NCBI GenBank assembly: GCA_023387735.1
Contig: JAEWHP010000009.1
Coordinates: 1 to 64,000 of the forward strand
Source of the DNA: Pseudomonadota bacterium
GTDB taxonomy: Bacteria; Pseudomonadota; Alphaproteobacteria; Rhizobiales; Xanthobacteraceae
Length of the DNA: 64,000 nucleotides
Direction of reading: 5' to 3'
Part shown: piece by piece, positions 49,684 through 61,322 of the stretch
Numbering within the stretch: the first letter of the stretch is position 1
Layout of the letters: every line of letters starts with the position of its first letter
Position numbers and translations under genes: made by a program
The notes under the pieces: generated by a model
Seen by the model: the letters and a program-made list of their open reading frames with translations, nothing else
Database searches by the model: none
Told to the model about the DNA's origin: nothing

Positions 49684-50802
49684 ATGGGTCCATTTCCGCA
49701 CGACGCACCGGCCGCGACCATCAGCGCCGACAATCCGATGGGTACCGACGGTTTCGAGTTCGTCGAATATGCTCATCCGAAGCCGGAAGAACTGCACGCG
49801 CTGTTCAAGCTGATGGGCTACGCGCCTGTTGCGCGTCACAGGACCAGGAAGATCACCGTCTACCGCCAGGGCGATATCAACTATCTCGTCAACGAGGAGC
49901 CGGGCACCCATGGCCATGGCTTCGTCGCCGCACATGGGCCGTGCGCGCCGTCGATGGCGTTCCGCGTTGTCGACGCGAAAAAGGCCTATGAGCGTGCGCT
50001 ATCGCTGGGCGCGGAGCCGGCCGATGTGACCTCCGCGCAGAAGACACTCGACGTCCCCGCCATCAAGGGCATTGGCGGCAGTCTTCTCTATTTTGTCGAT
50101 CGTTACGGTGCCAAGGGCTCGGCCTATGACGCCGAATTCGAATGGCTCGGCGCAGTCGATCCGCGGCCGGCGGGTGCGGGGCTTTATTATATCGATCACC
50201 TCACCCACAACGTCCATCGCGGCCGCATGGATGTGTGGACCGGCTTCTACGAAAGACTGTTCAACTTCCGCCAGATCCGTTTCTTCGACATCGAGGGCCG
50301 CGCGTCCGGCCTGTTCTCGCGCGCGCTGACCAGCCCGGACGGCAAGATCCGGATTCCGATCAACGAGGATGCTGGCGATTCCGGGCAGATCGAGGAATAT
50401 CTCAACATTTATCGCGGCGAGGGCATCCAGCATATCGCCTGCGGCGCGCGCGATATCTACCGCACCGTCGAGACGCTGCGCGAGGCCGGATTGCCATTCA
50501 TGCCGTCGCCGCCGGATACGTACTTTGAGAAGATCGACGCGCGCCTGCCGCGCCACGGCGAGGACGTCGCCCGTCTGCAGGGCAACGGCATTCTCATCGA
50601 CGGCGAGGGTGTCGTCGACGGCGGCCAGACCAAAGTGTTGCTGCAGATATTTTCGGCCAACGCGATCGGGCCGATCTTCTTCGAGTTCATCCAGCGCAAG
50701 GGCGATGATGGATTCGGCGAAGGCAATTTCAAGGCGTTGTTCGAATCGATCGAGGAGGATCAGATTCGAAGAGGCGTGCTGAAGGTGGATAACGCGGCGT
50801 AG
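49684..50802 (+). CDS. hppD: 4-Hydroxyphenylpyruvate dioxygenase
   Basis: HppD converts 4-hydroxyphenylpyruvate to homogentisate with O2 and iron(II), feeding hmgA. The 372-residue protein has two VOC halves. Iron ligands are His in YIDHLTHNVHRGRMDVW, His in GIQHIACGARDIY and Glu in IGPIFFEFIQRKG; the C-terminal FGEGNFKALFESIE helix that closes the active site is also present. GGGAG lies about nine bases before the ATG. It is divergent from an Lrp-type gene and preceded by a perfect FNR/FixK box. Gene order differs from hmgA-fahA, so it is a separate transcription unit. Confidence 0.97.
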   Translation: MGPFPHDAPAATISADNPMGTDGFEFVEYAHPKPEELHALFKLMGYAPVARHRTRKITVYRQGDINYLVNEEPGTHGHGFVAAHGPCAPSMAFRVVDAKKAYERALSLGAEPADVTSAQKTLDVPAIKGIGGSLLYFVDRYGAKGSAYDAEFEWLGAVDPRPAGAGLYYIDHLTHNVHRGRMDVWTGFYERLFNFRQIRFFDIEGRASGLFSRALTSPDGKIRIPINEDAGDSGQIEEYLNIYRGEGIQHIACGARDIYRTVETLREAGLPFMPSPPDTYFEKIDARLPRHGEDVARLQGNGILIDGEGVVDGGQTKVLLQIFSANAIGPIFFEFIQRKGDDGFGEGNFKALFESIEEDQIRRGVLKVDNAA

Positions 50803-50816
50803 CCACAACTCTCGCT

Positions 50817-50896
50817 GTCATTCCGGGGCGACGCGAAGCGTCGAACCCGGAATCTCGAGATTCCGGGTCTGGTCCTTCGGACCATCCCGGAATGAC
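50817..50896. repeat. Palindromic intergenic repeat, family A copy 4
   Basis: The cleanest copy: GTCATTCCGGGGCGACGCGA at the left, a core CCGGAATCTCGAGATTCCGG that is itself a perfect palindrome, then GGTCCTTCGGACC and CCCGGAATGAC at the right. It lies between the convergent hppD and CoA-transferase genes. Confidence 0.88.
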
Positions 50897-50909
50897 GCTG
50901 GGAGCTACC

Positions 50910-52016
50910 TCACCGCTTCCACGCCGCCGTCACATCCCCGATCTTCGCCACCTCCGGCTCCCGGATCGCCGATGGCGTCCGCGAGAACCGCGGTGCCGGC
51001 GCGGGCTGCGTCACGCCGTGGCGCTCGACGAACACTTTTCGCGCGGCCATGTGCGGATGCTTGGGCGCCTCCGCCATGGTGAGGATCGGCGCGAAGCAGA
51101 TGTCGGTGCCTTCCATGATCTTGCACCAGTCTTCGCGGCTCTTGCTCTTGAACACCCTGGTCAGCTTTTCCTTCAGCGCCGGCCAGGCCTTGCGGTCCAT
51201 CTGGGCGTCGAAATCGGCATCCGTCAGGTCGGCGTGCTTGCGCAGCAGCGCGTAGAACTGCGGCTCGATCGAGCCGATCGAAATGAAGTTGCCGCAGGAG
51301 CACTCGTAGACGCCGTAGAAATGCGCGCCGCCGTCGAGGAAATTCTGGTCGCGGCCCTCGGTCCAGCGGCCGCTCGCGCGCATGTCGAAGAACATCGACA
51401 TCAGCGAGGCCGCGCCGTCGCACATCGCGGTGTCCACCACCTGGCCCTTGCCCGACTTCGAGGCTTCCAGCATGGCGGCGAGCACGCCGACCACGAGGTA
51501 GAGCGCACCGCCGCCGAAATCGCCGACGAGGTTGAGCGGCGGCACCGGCTTTTCCTTGGTGCCAATCGCAGCAAGCGCGCCCGTGATCGAGATGTAGTTG
51601 ATGTCATGGCCGGCGGCGTTCGCCAGCGGACCTTCCTGGCCCCAGCCGGTCATGCGGCCATAGACCAGTTTCGGGTTGCGCGCGAGCACGACGTCGGGGC
51701 CGAGCCCGAGACGTTCCATTACGCCCGGACGAAAGCCTTCGATCAGCGCGTCCGCGCCGGCGAGCAGGTCGAGCACCTGCGCGACCGCAGCCTTGTCCTT
51801 CAGATCGAGCTCGATCACCTTGCGGCCGCGCACCGCGACGGCCTTGAGGTTCTTGCCGGCGCCGACGCGGTCGAGCGTGATGACCTCGGCGCCCATGTCG
51901 GCGAGCAGCATGCAGGCGAACGGACCCGGGCCGATGCCGGCGAATTCGACGATGCGGAAACCGGCGAGCGGGCCGGAGGTGCGGGCAGACGATTGGGCGG
52001 CTGGTTTGTCGAGCAC
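50910..52016 (-). CDS. CaiB/BaiF family CoA-transferase (alpha-methylacyl-CoA racemase-like)
   Basis: The 368-residue protein is a class III CoA-transferase or racemase: GFRIVEFAGIGPGPFACMLL with the interlocked-dimer start, NPKLVYGRMTGWGQEGPLAN, GHDINYISITGALAAIG and SLMSMFFDMRASGRW. The His-Asp pattern in GHDINYIS and the sequence FYGVYECSCGNFISIGSIEP are typical of alpha-methylacyl-CoA racemase (AMACR), which epimerises branched acyl-CoAs. It lies downstream of the molybdenum hydroxylase genes on the same strand but behind a terminator, so joint function is uncertain. Confidence 0.88.
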   Translation of the reverse strand: MLDKPAAQSSARTSGPLAGFRIVEFAGIGPGPFACMLLADMGAEVITLDRVGAGKNLKAVAVRGRKVIELDLKDKAAVAQVLDLLAGADALIEGFRPGVMERLGLGPDVVLARNPKLVYGRMTGWGQEGPLANAAGHDINYISITGALAAIGTKEKPVPPLNLVGDFGGGALYLVVGVLAAMLEASKSGKGQVVDTAMCDGAASLMSMFFDMRASGRWTEGRDQNFLDGGAHFYGVYECSCGNFISIGSIEPQFYALLRKHADLTDADFDAQMDRKAWPALKEKLTRVFKSKSREDWCKIMEGTDICFAPILTMAEAPKHPHMAARKVFVERHGVTQPAPAPRFSRTPSAIREPEVAKIGDVTAAWKR

Positions 52017-52109
52017 TTGTTTTCTCTCCCAGAGGAAGTGTCTTAATTAGTTGATTAGCTAAATTGTCCCGCCGAAGCGAGAGTGTTGCAAGCTTCTTTT
52101 CCCGAGAAT

Positions 52110-52150
52110 CGGACCAAAATGCGAAAGCGGCGCGCATGGCTGCGCGCCGC
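52110..52150 (-). terminator. Hairpin terminator after coxM-like gene
   Basis: AGCGGCGCGCA at 52125-52135 and TGCGCGCCGCT at 52140-52150 pair perfectly around TGGC. On the minus strand the stem is followed by TTTCGCATTTT. It lies 28 bases after the FAD-subunit stop, a typical place for a Rho-independent terminator. Confidence 0.75.
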
Positions 52151-52177
52151 TCGTGTCATAGTTGCGTTTAGGCGTTA

Positions 52178-52978
52178 TCAGCCGGCAGCAGTGACCGCGC
52201 GCTGCGCCATCACCTTCACAAGATTGGCGCGGTAGTCCGATGTTCCGTGAATGTCGCTCATCAGCCCGTCGGCAGAAATCTTGACGCTGTCGAGCGCACC
52301 TGGCGACCAGTTCGCTTTCAGTGCCGACTCGATCGCTGGTACCCGCATGACGCCGTTTTGCGACGCGCCAGTCGCCGCGACGCGAACGTCACCTGATTTG
52401 GTCTTGGTCACGAACACACCGGTCAGCGCGAAGCGCGAGGCAGGATGCCGCATCTTCGCGTAGCCCGCCTTGGCCGGGATCGGGAACGACACGGCGGTGA
52501 TGATCTCGCCGTCATCGAGCGCTGTTGAGAACAGGCCCTTGAAGAAATCATCCGCCGATATCGAGCGCTTGTTGGTCTTTACGGTCGCGCCAAGTGAAAC
52601 CAGCGCCGCGGGAAAATCCGCGGCCGGGTCGTTGTTGGCGATCGAACCGCCGATGGTGCCGCGATGGCGCACGGCGGGGTCGCCGAGCACGGACGTAAGG
52701 TAGGCGATCGCGGGGATCGACTTCTTCACATCGGCGCTTTGCATGATGTCGAAATAGGTCGTCGCCGCCTTGATGGTGAGTGTGTCACCCGAGGCCTCGA
52801 TGCCGACCAGTTCCTTGATCTTGCCGAGATCGATGACATCGGATGGCGCTGCCAGCCGCTGCTTCATCACGGGGATCAGCGTGTGGCCGCCGGCGAGATA
52901 TTTCGCGTCCGAACCCTTGGCGAACGCCGCCGCGGCTTCGTCGACCGAGGAGGGGCGGTGATAGGTTGTCTGATACAT
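52178..52978 (-). CDS. FAD-binding medium subunit, CO/xanthine dehydrogenase family (CoxM-like)
   Basis: The 266-residue subunit shows the FAD sites KYLAGGHTLIPVMKQRLAAP (about 29-48) and RHRGTIGGSIANNDPAADFP (about 102-121), then the C-terminal CO_deh_flav_C domain with KMRHPASRFALTGVFV. It carries electrons from the Fe-S subunit to FAD and onward to a carrier. GGGAGAAG before the ATG at 52978 fixes the start; the open frame upstream runs through a repeat. It lies 143 bases after coxL, separated by a family A repeat. Confidence 0.92.
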   Translation of the reverse strand: MYQTTYHRPSSVDEAAAAFAKGSDAKYLAGGHTLIPVMKQRLAAPSDVIDLGKIKELVGIEASGDTLTIKAATTYFDIMQSADVKKSIPAIAYLTSVLGDPAVRHRGTIGGSIANNDPAADFPAALVSLGATVKTNKRSISADDFFKGLFSTALDDGEIITAVSFPIPAKAGYAKMRHPASRFALTGVFVTKTKSGDVRVAATGASQNGVMRVPAIESALKANWSPGALDSVKISADGLMSDIHGTSDYRANLVKVMAQRAVTAAG

Positions 52979-53014
52979 GGAACTTCTCCCTGAAATTTTG
53001 CCTTTGTTCCCCTC

Positions 53015-53116
53015 GGTTATTCCGGGATGCGCGCCTCGCGCGCGGACCCGGAATCTCGAGGAGTTAGCCGCAATCTGGATTCCGGGTTCGACGCTTCGCG
53101 TCGCCCCGGAATGACG
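53015..53116. repeat. Palindromic intergenic repeat, family A copy 5, inside the cox operon
   Basis: It starts CGGTTATTCCGGGATGCGCG and ends GCGTCGCCCCGGAATGACG, with GGAATCTCGAGG on the left and GGATTCCGGGTTCGACGCTT on the right. The core is split by GAGTTAGCCGCAAT, so it looks like a decayed or composite copy. It sits between the large and medium subunit genes and could lower expression of the second. Confidence 0.8.
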
Positions 53117-53121
53117 AGGGG

Positions 53122-55461
<2,340 letters not shown>

Positions 55462-55547
55462 GTCCTGTCCTCCCGACCGGATTTATTGTTTTCCGCCATT
55501 TCGGTTCGAAACGCGGTCTTGAACTCGGAAATATTGGCCCGCGGCTT

Positions 55548-56033
<486 letters not shown>

Positions 56034-56464
56034 GCGTGGTACCTCCCCGATGTTTTGTAATTATTCCAATTAGAAACAGCGGCGCGGGAACTTGCAACTA
56101 GGATTTTGGTCGGCCGGGTCATTGTGATGCCATCAAGGGGAAGGGTGCGAGCAAACTGCGAGGCGAATCTTTCACCCTCCCCTGGAGGGGGAGGGTCGAC
56201 GCGAAGCGGCGGGGTGGGGTGACGGCCTCTCCGCATTGAAAGTGCCCGAGTGGAGAGATCACCCCACCCCGTCTCGCATTTCGCTTCGCTCATGCGAGCC
56301 GACCCTCCCCCTCCAGGGGAGGGTAAGAAAGACGTCGGGCAGCCTGCCTTGCTGCTTTTGCCCGGATTTACGTCCCCTTATCCATTCTGCCTTAGTTTTG
56401 CGCACTGCGTCGGGAGGTGGGGCCTCCCGGCGCGTGGTTTTCAGAATGAAAACGGGGGGATGAC
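56034..56464. other. Divergent intergenic region (431 bp)
   Basis: The region between coxS (minus) and the MCP gene (plus) is dominated by the long inverted repeat 56174-56324. A further hairpin GTCGGGAGGTGGGGCCTCCC lies near 56410. No gene, RNA gene or CRP/FNR-type site was recognised. Confidence 0.55.
56174..56324. repeat. Long nested inverted repeat (25-bp perfect outer arms)
   Basis: The outer arms at 56174-56198 and 56300-56324 are perfect inverted copies (each built around CCCTCCCCTGGAGGGGGAGG). Inside, GGGGTGGGGTGA near 56212 pairs with TCACCCCACCCC near 56260, giving a nested cruciform. The centre is CGCATTGAAAGTGCCCGAGT. Such GC-rich elements are dispersed between genes of related genomes. 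Confidence 0.85.
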
Positions 56465-58501
56465 GTGCGATTCCAGAAGCGTAGCGGCTCGTCTTTCAGG
56501 CTTCCGACCCTGCGATTTCGCTCCAAGATCATGCTCGGCTTTACGGTCGTGCTGGCGATCTCGGCCGGCAGCATGGGCTTTGCCTATCTCGGCTTCGAGC
56601 GGGTTTCCGCCGTCGTCGATGCCTACCGCAAGAGCGTGCACGAAGCCGACCTGGCGCGCGACATCGATCGGGAGCTGATCTCCTACCGCGCGCTCGCCCG
56701 CTATTTCGTCGCGACCGGCAAGGAAGAGGACGGCAAGGCCGCGCTGGCGGCGGAGGCCGCGCTGCAGAACGCCATCGTCGCCTCGATGAAGGGCACCACC
56801 GACAAGGCGCGTCTCGAGCAGATCGCCAAGCTGGAGCGGGAATTCCGCACCTTCACCAAGATCTTCGCCGACATCCTCAAGACCAAGGACGACAGCGCGC
56901 GGATCGCGCAGAACCAGCTGGCGCGCAACGGCAATTCGCTGCGCTACAAGCTCGACGACCTCCCGAGCAACGCCGATGAGGAGGAGTTGCAGGTGATCAC
57001 GCTCGGCGCCAAGAAGGTGACCGAGCAGTTCCAGGCGGTTACCGCGCTCGCCAATACGTTCGTGGTCAATGCCGACCAGTCGGTCGCCAACAGCGCGCTG
57101 GCGCGGCTGAAATTCGTCGAGAACGCGCTGAAGGCGATCTCGACCACCAACGCGAAAATCCTCGACGGCATCAAGGAAGTCTCGGGGATGCTGGAGGAAT
57201 ACCGCCGGTCGCTCGCCATGCTGATCGGCAATACCAAGGAAATCGAGGGCCTGATCCAGGAGATGACGGAGACGGCGGCCGAGATCAACAAGGCCTCGGC
57301 CGCGATGAAGACGGATCTCGTGGCCGATCAGAGCCGGCTGGATGCCGAGTCGGACGCGGCCATCGCCGAGACCGAACGGCTGATCGTGATGCTGGCGGCC
57401 GGCGGCTTCCTGCTCGGCTGCATCTGGGCGTTCTTCCTCGGCAAGGGCATCTCCCGGCCGATGACCCGGATGTGCGCCGCGATGCGGGAATTGGCCGGCG
57501 GCAATTTCGATGTCGTGCTGCCCGGCCTTGGCCGCAGGGACGAGATCGGCGAGATGGCAGGCGCGGTCGAGGAATTCAAGGTGCAGGCCGTCGCCCGCGC
57601 CGAGCGCGACGCCGCTTCGCAGGAGGCGCAGAACAAGGCGGCGAGTGCGGCGCGCCGCGCCGAATTGATCCGGTTTGCAGATGATTTCGAGGCGGCAGTT
57701 GGCGCCATCGTTTCCAACGTTTCATCGTCCGCCGTGCAGCTCGAAGCCGCGGCCGGTACGCTGACACGGACCGCGGAGACCACCCAGAACCTGTCGAACC
57801 AGGTCGCCGGTGCTTCGGAGGAAGCCTCCAGCAACATGCAGTCGGTGGCGTCGGCGACCGAGGAATTGTCGGCGTCCGTCGACGAGATCGGCCGCCGCGT
57901 CAAGGAATCGAGCCAGATCGCGGATGCCGCCGTTCGCCAGGCCGAGCAGACCGACGGCCGCATCGGCAAGCTGTCGCGCGCCGCGCAGGAGATCGGCGAC
58001 GTCGTCAAGCTGATCACCGCGATCGCCGAGCAGACCAATCTGCTGGCGCTCAACGCCACCATCGAGGCGGCCCGCGCCGGCGATGCCGGCCGCGGCTTCG
58101 CCGTCGTTGCGTCCGAGGTCAAGTCGCTCGCCAGCCAGACCGCGAAGGCGACCGACGAAATCTCCAATCACATCTCGGGCATGCAGGGCGCGACGCAGGA
58201 GTCGGTCGCCGCCATCAAGGAGATCGGCGGAACGATTGGCAAGATCTCCGACATCGCCTCGACGATTGCGAGCGCCGTCGAGCAGCAGAGCTCGGCGACG
58301 CAGGAGATCGCCCGCAGCGTCCAGAACGTCGCGCAGGGCACGCAGGAAGCCGCCACCAACGTCATGCAGGTCAACCGCGGCGCCACCGAAACCGGCTCGG
58401 CCTCGGAAGAGGTGCTGAACTCGGCGCGCAGCCTGTCCAGCGAGAGCACGCGTTTGCGTGAAGAGCTCGATCGCTTCATGGCGAATATCCGGGCGGCGTG
58501 A
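56465..58501 (+). CDS. Methyl-accepting chemotaxis protein
   Basis: The 678-residue receptor has a first membrane segment (IMLGFTVVLAISAGSMGFAYLG, about 22-43), a helical periplasmic sensor of about 250 residues without cysteines, a second segment (LIVMLAAGGFLLGCIWAFFL), HAMP, and a long cytoplasmic signalling domain. The hairpin tip reads IAEQTNLLALNATIEAARAG, the near-invariant receptor signature for CheA/CheW binding. It lacks a C-terminal CheR-tethering pentapeptide. The start is a GTG with GGGGGG just upstream. It is far from the che operon at 1-2.7 kb; which system it serves is unknown. Confidence 0.93.
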   Translation: MRFQKRSGSSFRLPTLRFRSKIMLGFTVVLAISAGSMGFAYLGFERVSAVVDAYRKSVHEADLARDIDRELISYRALARYFVATGKEEDGKAALAAEAALQNAIVASMKGTTDKARLEQIAKLEREFRTFTKIFADILKTKDDSARIAQNQLARNGNSLRYKLDDLPSNADEEELQVITLGAKKVTEQFQAVTALANTFVVNADQSVANSALARLKFVENALKAISTTNAKILDGIKEVSGMLEEYRRSLAMLIGNTKEIEGLIQEMTETAAEINKASAAMKTDLVADQSRLDAESDAAIAETERLIVMLAAGGFLLGCIWAFFLGKGISRPMTRMCAAMRELAGGNFDVVLPGLGRRDEIGEMAGAVEEFKVQAVARAERDAASQEAQNKAASAARRAELIRFADDFEAAVGAIVSNVSSSAVQLEAAAGTLTRTAETTQNLSNQVAGASEEASSNMQSVASATEELSASVDEIGRRVKESSQIADAAVRQAEQTDGRIGKLSRAAQEIGDVVKLITAIAEQTNLLALNATIEAARAGDAGRGFAVVASEVKSLASQTAKATDEISNHISGMQGATQESVAAIKEIGGTIGKISDIASTIASAVEQQSSATQEIARSVQNVAQGTQEAATNVMQVNRGATETGSASEEVLNSARSLSSESTRLREELDRFMANIRAA

Positions 58502-58545
58502 GGGTGATCGGTTCGCGTTAGCAAGACTGCGCGCCACCAACACGG

Positions 58546-58648
58546 TGTCATCATCCGCGAAGGCGGATGATCCAGTATTCCAGAGAGGGCAGCGATCAAT
58601 CGAGAGGCCGCGGCGTACTGGATCCCCCGCCTTCGCGGGGGGACGACA
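58546..58648. repeat. Palindromic intergenic repeat pair, family B copy 4
   Basis: The left hairpin CATCATCCGCGAAGGCGGATGA and the right hairpin CCCCCGCCTTCGCGGGGGGA flank GTATTCCAGAGAGGGCAGCG and its inverted relative near CGCGGCGTACTGGATC. The end GACGAC matches other family B copies. It lies between the MCP and MFS genes and could end MCP transcription. Confidence 0.7.
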
Positions 58649-58788
58649 TCGCCGTGCGCCCAAAAACCCTCAGGAACCCCTATCCCCCGAGCGCGTTATC
58701 TCTGCGGCGGGCATCATGTTTGCCGCAATTCATCGAAATAACCCTGGGGCCTGGGGCGTTCCGGGGCGTTTCTCATTGGTCCAATGCG

Positions 58789-60285
58789 ATGGATGTAAAA
58801 GCGATACGGCGTGATGCGGTGGATAAGGATGCCTCTGTTGCGGCGCTGAATAAAGATAACGATCGCCTCATCGAGACCAGCATCCCGGCGCGGCTCGATC
58901 GGCTGCGCTGGGGCGGCTTTCACACCCGTGTCGTGTTTGCGCTCGGCGTCACCTGGATCCTCGACGGGCTGGAAGTCACGCTCGCGGGCGCGCTGTCGGG
59001 GGCGCTGAAGGAAAGCCCGACGCTGCAGTTTTCGAATTTCGACGTTGGCCTGGCCAACAGCGCCTATCTCGCCGGCGCGGTGATCGGCGCGCTCGGCTTC
59101 GGCTGGCTCACCGACCGGATCGGGCGCAAGAAACTGTTCTTCATCACGCTCGCGCTCTATCTGGCAGCGACGGCTGCGACGGCGCTGTCCTGGAGCCTGG
59201 CGAGCTACGCGCTGTTTCGCTTTCTCACGGGTGCCGGCATCGGCGGCGAATATACCGCGATCAATTCCACGATTCAGGAACTGGTGCCGGCGCGTTATCG
59301 CGGCTGGACTGATCTGGTGATCAACGGCAGTTTCTGGCTCGGCGCCGCGATGGGTGCCGTCGCCGCGATTGTGCTGCTCGATCCCAAACTGTTTGCAGCC
59401 GATCACGGCTGGCGGCTGGCCTATCTGATCGGCGCGGGCCTCGGCCTGATCGTGTTCGTGATGCGGATGTGGATTCCGGAAAGCCCGCGCTGGCTGATGA
59501 TCCACGGCCGCCCCGATCAGGCGCACGCCATCGTCGACGACATCGAGAAGGGCGCAACGCTGCACCCGGACCACCGCGCGGACGAAACGCTGCCGAAGGT
59601 CAGGCTGCAGATGCGCAGCCACACGCCGCTCGGCGAGGTGGCGCATACCCTGTTCACGAAATACCGGACCCGATCGCTGGTGGGCCTCGTGCTGATGGGC
59701 TCGCAGGCGTTCTTCTACAACGCGATCTTCTTCACCTTCGCGCTGGTGCTGACCGACTTCTTCGGCATCCCGGCAAACAATGTCGGCTGGTACATCCTGC
59801 CGTTCGCGGCGGGAAATTTCCTCGGGCCGCTTTTGCTCGGCCGCCTGTTCGATACGCTGGGCCGCCGCACCATGATCACGGTGACCTATGGCGTGTCGGG
59901 CGTGCTGCTGGCGCTCTCGGGTTATTTGTTCTCGATCGGCGTGCTCACCGCGCAGACCCAGACGATCGCATGGATGGTGATCTTCTTCTTCGCCTCGCCG
60001 GCGGCGAGTGCGGCCTATCTTACCGTCAGCGAGACGTTTCCGCTGGAGGTCCGCGCACTGGCGATTGCGCTGTTCTACGCGATCGGTACCGGGATCGGCG
60101 GCGTGGCGGGGCCGGCGCTGTTCGGCGCGCTGATCGACACCGGATCGCGCAACAGCCTTTTCGCCGGCTATTTGTTCGGGTCGGCCTTGATGATCGTGGC
60201 CGCATGGGTCGCGTGGCGCTACGCCGTCGCCGCCGAGCGAAAATCGCTCGAAACAGTTGCGCGTCCGCTGGCATTTGTGGAGTAG
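58789..60285 (+). CDS. MFS transporter, sugar-porter-like
   Basis: The 498-residue protein has twelve predicted helices and sugar-porter motifs: GWLTDRIGRKKLFFITLALY between TM2 and TM3, an Arg/Glu set in RFLTGAGIGGEYTAINSTIQ near TM4, PESPRWLMIHGR after TM6 (PESPR motif) and GRLFDTLGRRTMITVTYG between TM8 and TM9. It would import a sugar or carboxylate with protons. The ATG at 58789 follows the repeat; the open frame upstream lacks features. otsB starts six bases after the stop, suggesting a link to trehalose or osmolyte metabolism (inference). Confidence 0.87.
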   Translation: MDVKAIRRDAVDKDASVAALNKDNDRLIETSIPARLDRLRWGGFHTRVVFALGVTWILDGLEVTLAGALSGALKESPTLQFSNFDVGLANSAYLAGAVIGALGFGWLTDRIGRKKLFFITLALYLAATAATALSWSLASYALFRFLTGAGIGGEYTAINSTIQELVPARYRGWTDLVINGSFWLGAAMGAVAAIVLLDPKLFAADHGWRLAYLIGAGLGLIVFVMRMWIPESPRWLMIHGRPDQAHAIVDDIEKGATLHPDHRADETLPKVRLQMRSHTPLGEVAHTLFTKYRTRSLVGLVLMGSQAFFYNAIFFTFALVLTDFFGIPANNVGWYILPFAAGNFLGPLLLGRLFDTLGRRTMITVTYGVSGVLLALSGYLFSIGVLTAQTQTIAWMVIFFFASPAASAAYLTVSETFPLEVRALAIALFYAIGTGIGGVAGPALFGALIDTGSRNSLFAGYLFGSALMIVAAWVAWRYAVAAERKSLETVARPLAFVE

Positions 60286-60291
60286 GATGAG

Positions 60292-61128
60292 ATGAACCAG
60301 GATCTGGCCGAAGTGGCAATCGAAGACGATATCCCCGATGATTACGAGACTGCGCCGGAAACCGTGCCGGTGCCGCGCTCGCTGGTGCCGCATCTGCGCG
60401 ACACCGCCATCCTGCTCGACATCGACGGCACGCTGCTCGACCTGATGCCGACGCCGCGCGAGGTCTGGGTGCCGCCTGGGCTTTCGATGACGCTCAATCG
60501 CCTGGTCGAAAAAACCGGTGGCGCGCTGGCGCTGGTCAGCGGTCGTTCGCTCAACGATATCGATCTGATTTTCGCGCCTGATGTGTTTCCGGCCGTCGGC
60601 GGCCACGGTGCTGAAATGCGGATCGAACTGGACAGCGATTCCGTGGCCGCGCACGCGCCGCCGATGGACAAGGAATTGAAGCGGCGTCTCGCGGCGATTG
60701 CGAAGTTGAGCCCGGGAATACTGCTTGAAGACAAGGGCTATTCGCTCGCGCTGCATTATCGCCTCGCGCCGCAAGCGGAAAAGGCGATCTACGAAGCGGT
60801 GTCGCTGATCAGGGCCGATCTGCCGAACGCGCCCATTGAAGTGCTGCCGGGAAAATACGTCTGCGAGATCAAGCATTCCGGCTTCACCAAGGCGAGCGGC
60901 GTGCTCGAACTGATGACGCGCGAGCCTTTCAAGGGCCGCCGCCCGCTCTTCATCGGCGACGACGTCACCGACGAGACCGTGTTTGCAATCATGCCGGACT
61001 TCGATGGCCTCGCATTCTCGGTCGGCCGTCGTGCGACGGGCGTGTCGGGTCACTTCGACGCGCCGAGCGACGTCAGGGAATTCCTTACACACCTGCTTGA
61101 TGACGAAAGCGTCGCTAGTCGGCCATAA
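60292..61128 (+). CDS. otsB: Trehalose-6-phosphate phosphatase
   Basis: OtsB removes phosphate from trehalose 6-phosphate. The 278-residue protein is a HAD-family C2-cap phosphatase: the DxDGT nucleophile motif LLDIDGTLLDLMP (about 36-48), SGRSLNDIDLIF, GGHGAEMR, a Lys region in YVCEIKHSGFTKASGVLELM and the metal-binding GDDVTDETVFAIM near the end. It lies between the MFS gene (six-base gap) and otsA (194-base gap). All HAD motifs are intact. Confidence 0.93.
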   Translation: MNQDLAEVAIEDDIPDDYETAPETVPVPRSLVPHLRDTAILLDIDGTLLDLMPTPREVWVPPGLSMTLNRLVEKTGGALALVSGRSLNDIDLIFAPDVFPAVGGHGAEMRIELDSDSVAAHAPPMDKELKRRLAAIAKLSPGILLEDKGYSLALHYRLAPQAEKAIYEAVSLIRADLPNAPIEVLPGKYVCEIKHSGFTKASGVLELMTREPFKGRRPLFIGDDVTDETVFAIMPDFDGLAFSVGRRATGVSGHFDAPSDVREFLTHLLDDESVASRP

Positions 61129-61322
61129 TGTCTCGGGTCCCGTCGGGATTCGGACACAGATTTTCTTGAGTGCTGCCGAGGTTCGCGATGAATTTTATTT
61201 TTCGTGAGTTCCGGTGAGTTCCTCCACGCCTCAGCCCGAATTTGGTTTCAATTCGTTGAAAGGGTGATGAGGAACCATATTGATGAATGGCTGTTAACAC
61301 GCGCACCAACAGGAGGGGACTT

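Noticed and set aside
58714..61092. A very long open frame on the minus strand across the MFS transporter and otsB genes
   Set aside because: The product is Arg/His/Gln-rich with no family features, and it lies exactly antisense to two genes with complete motifs. High GC makes such frames common.
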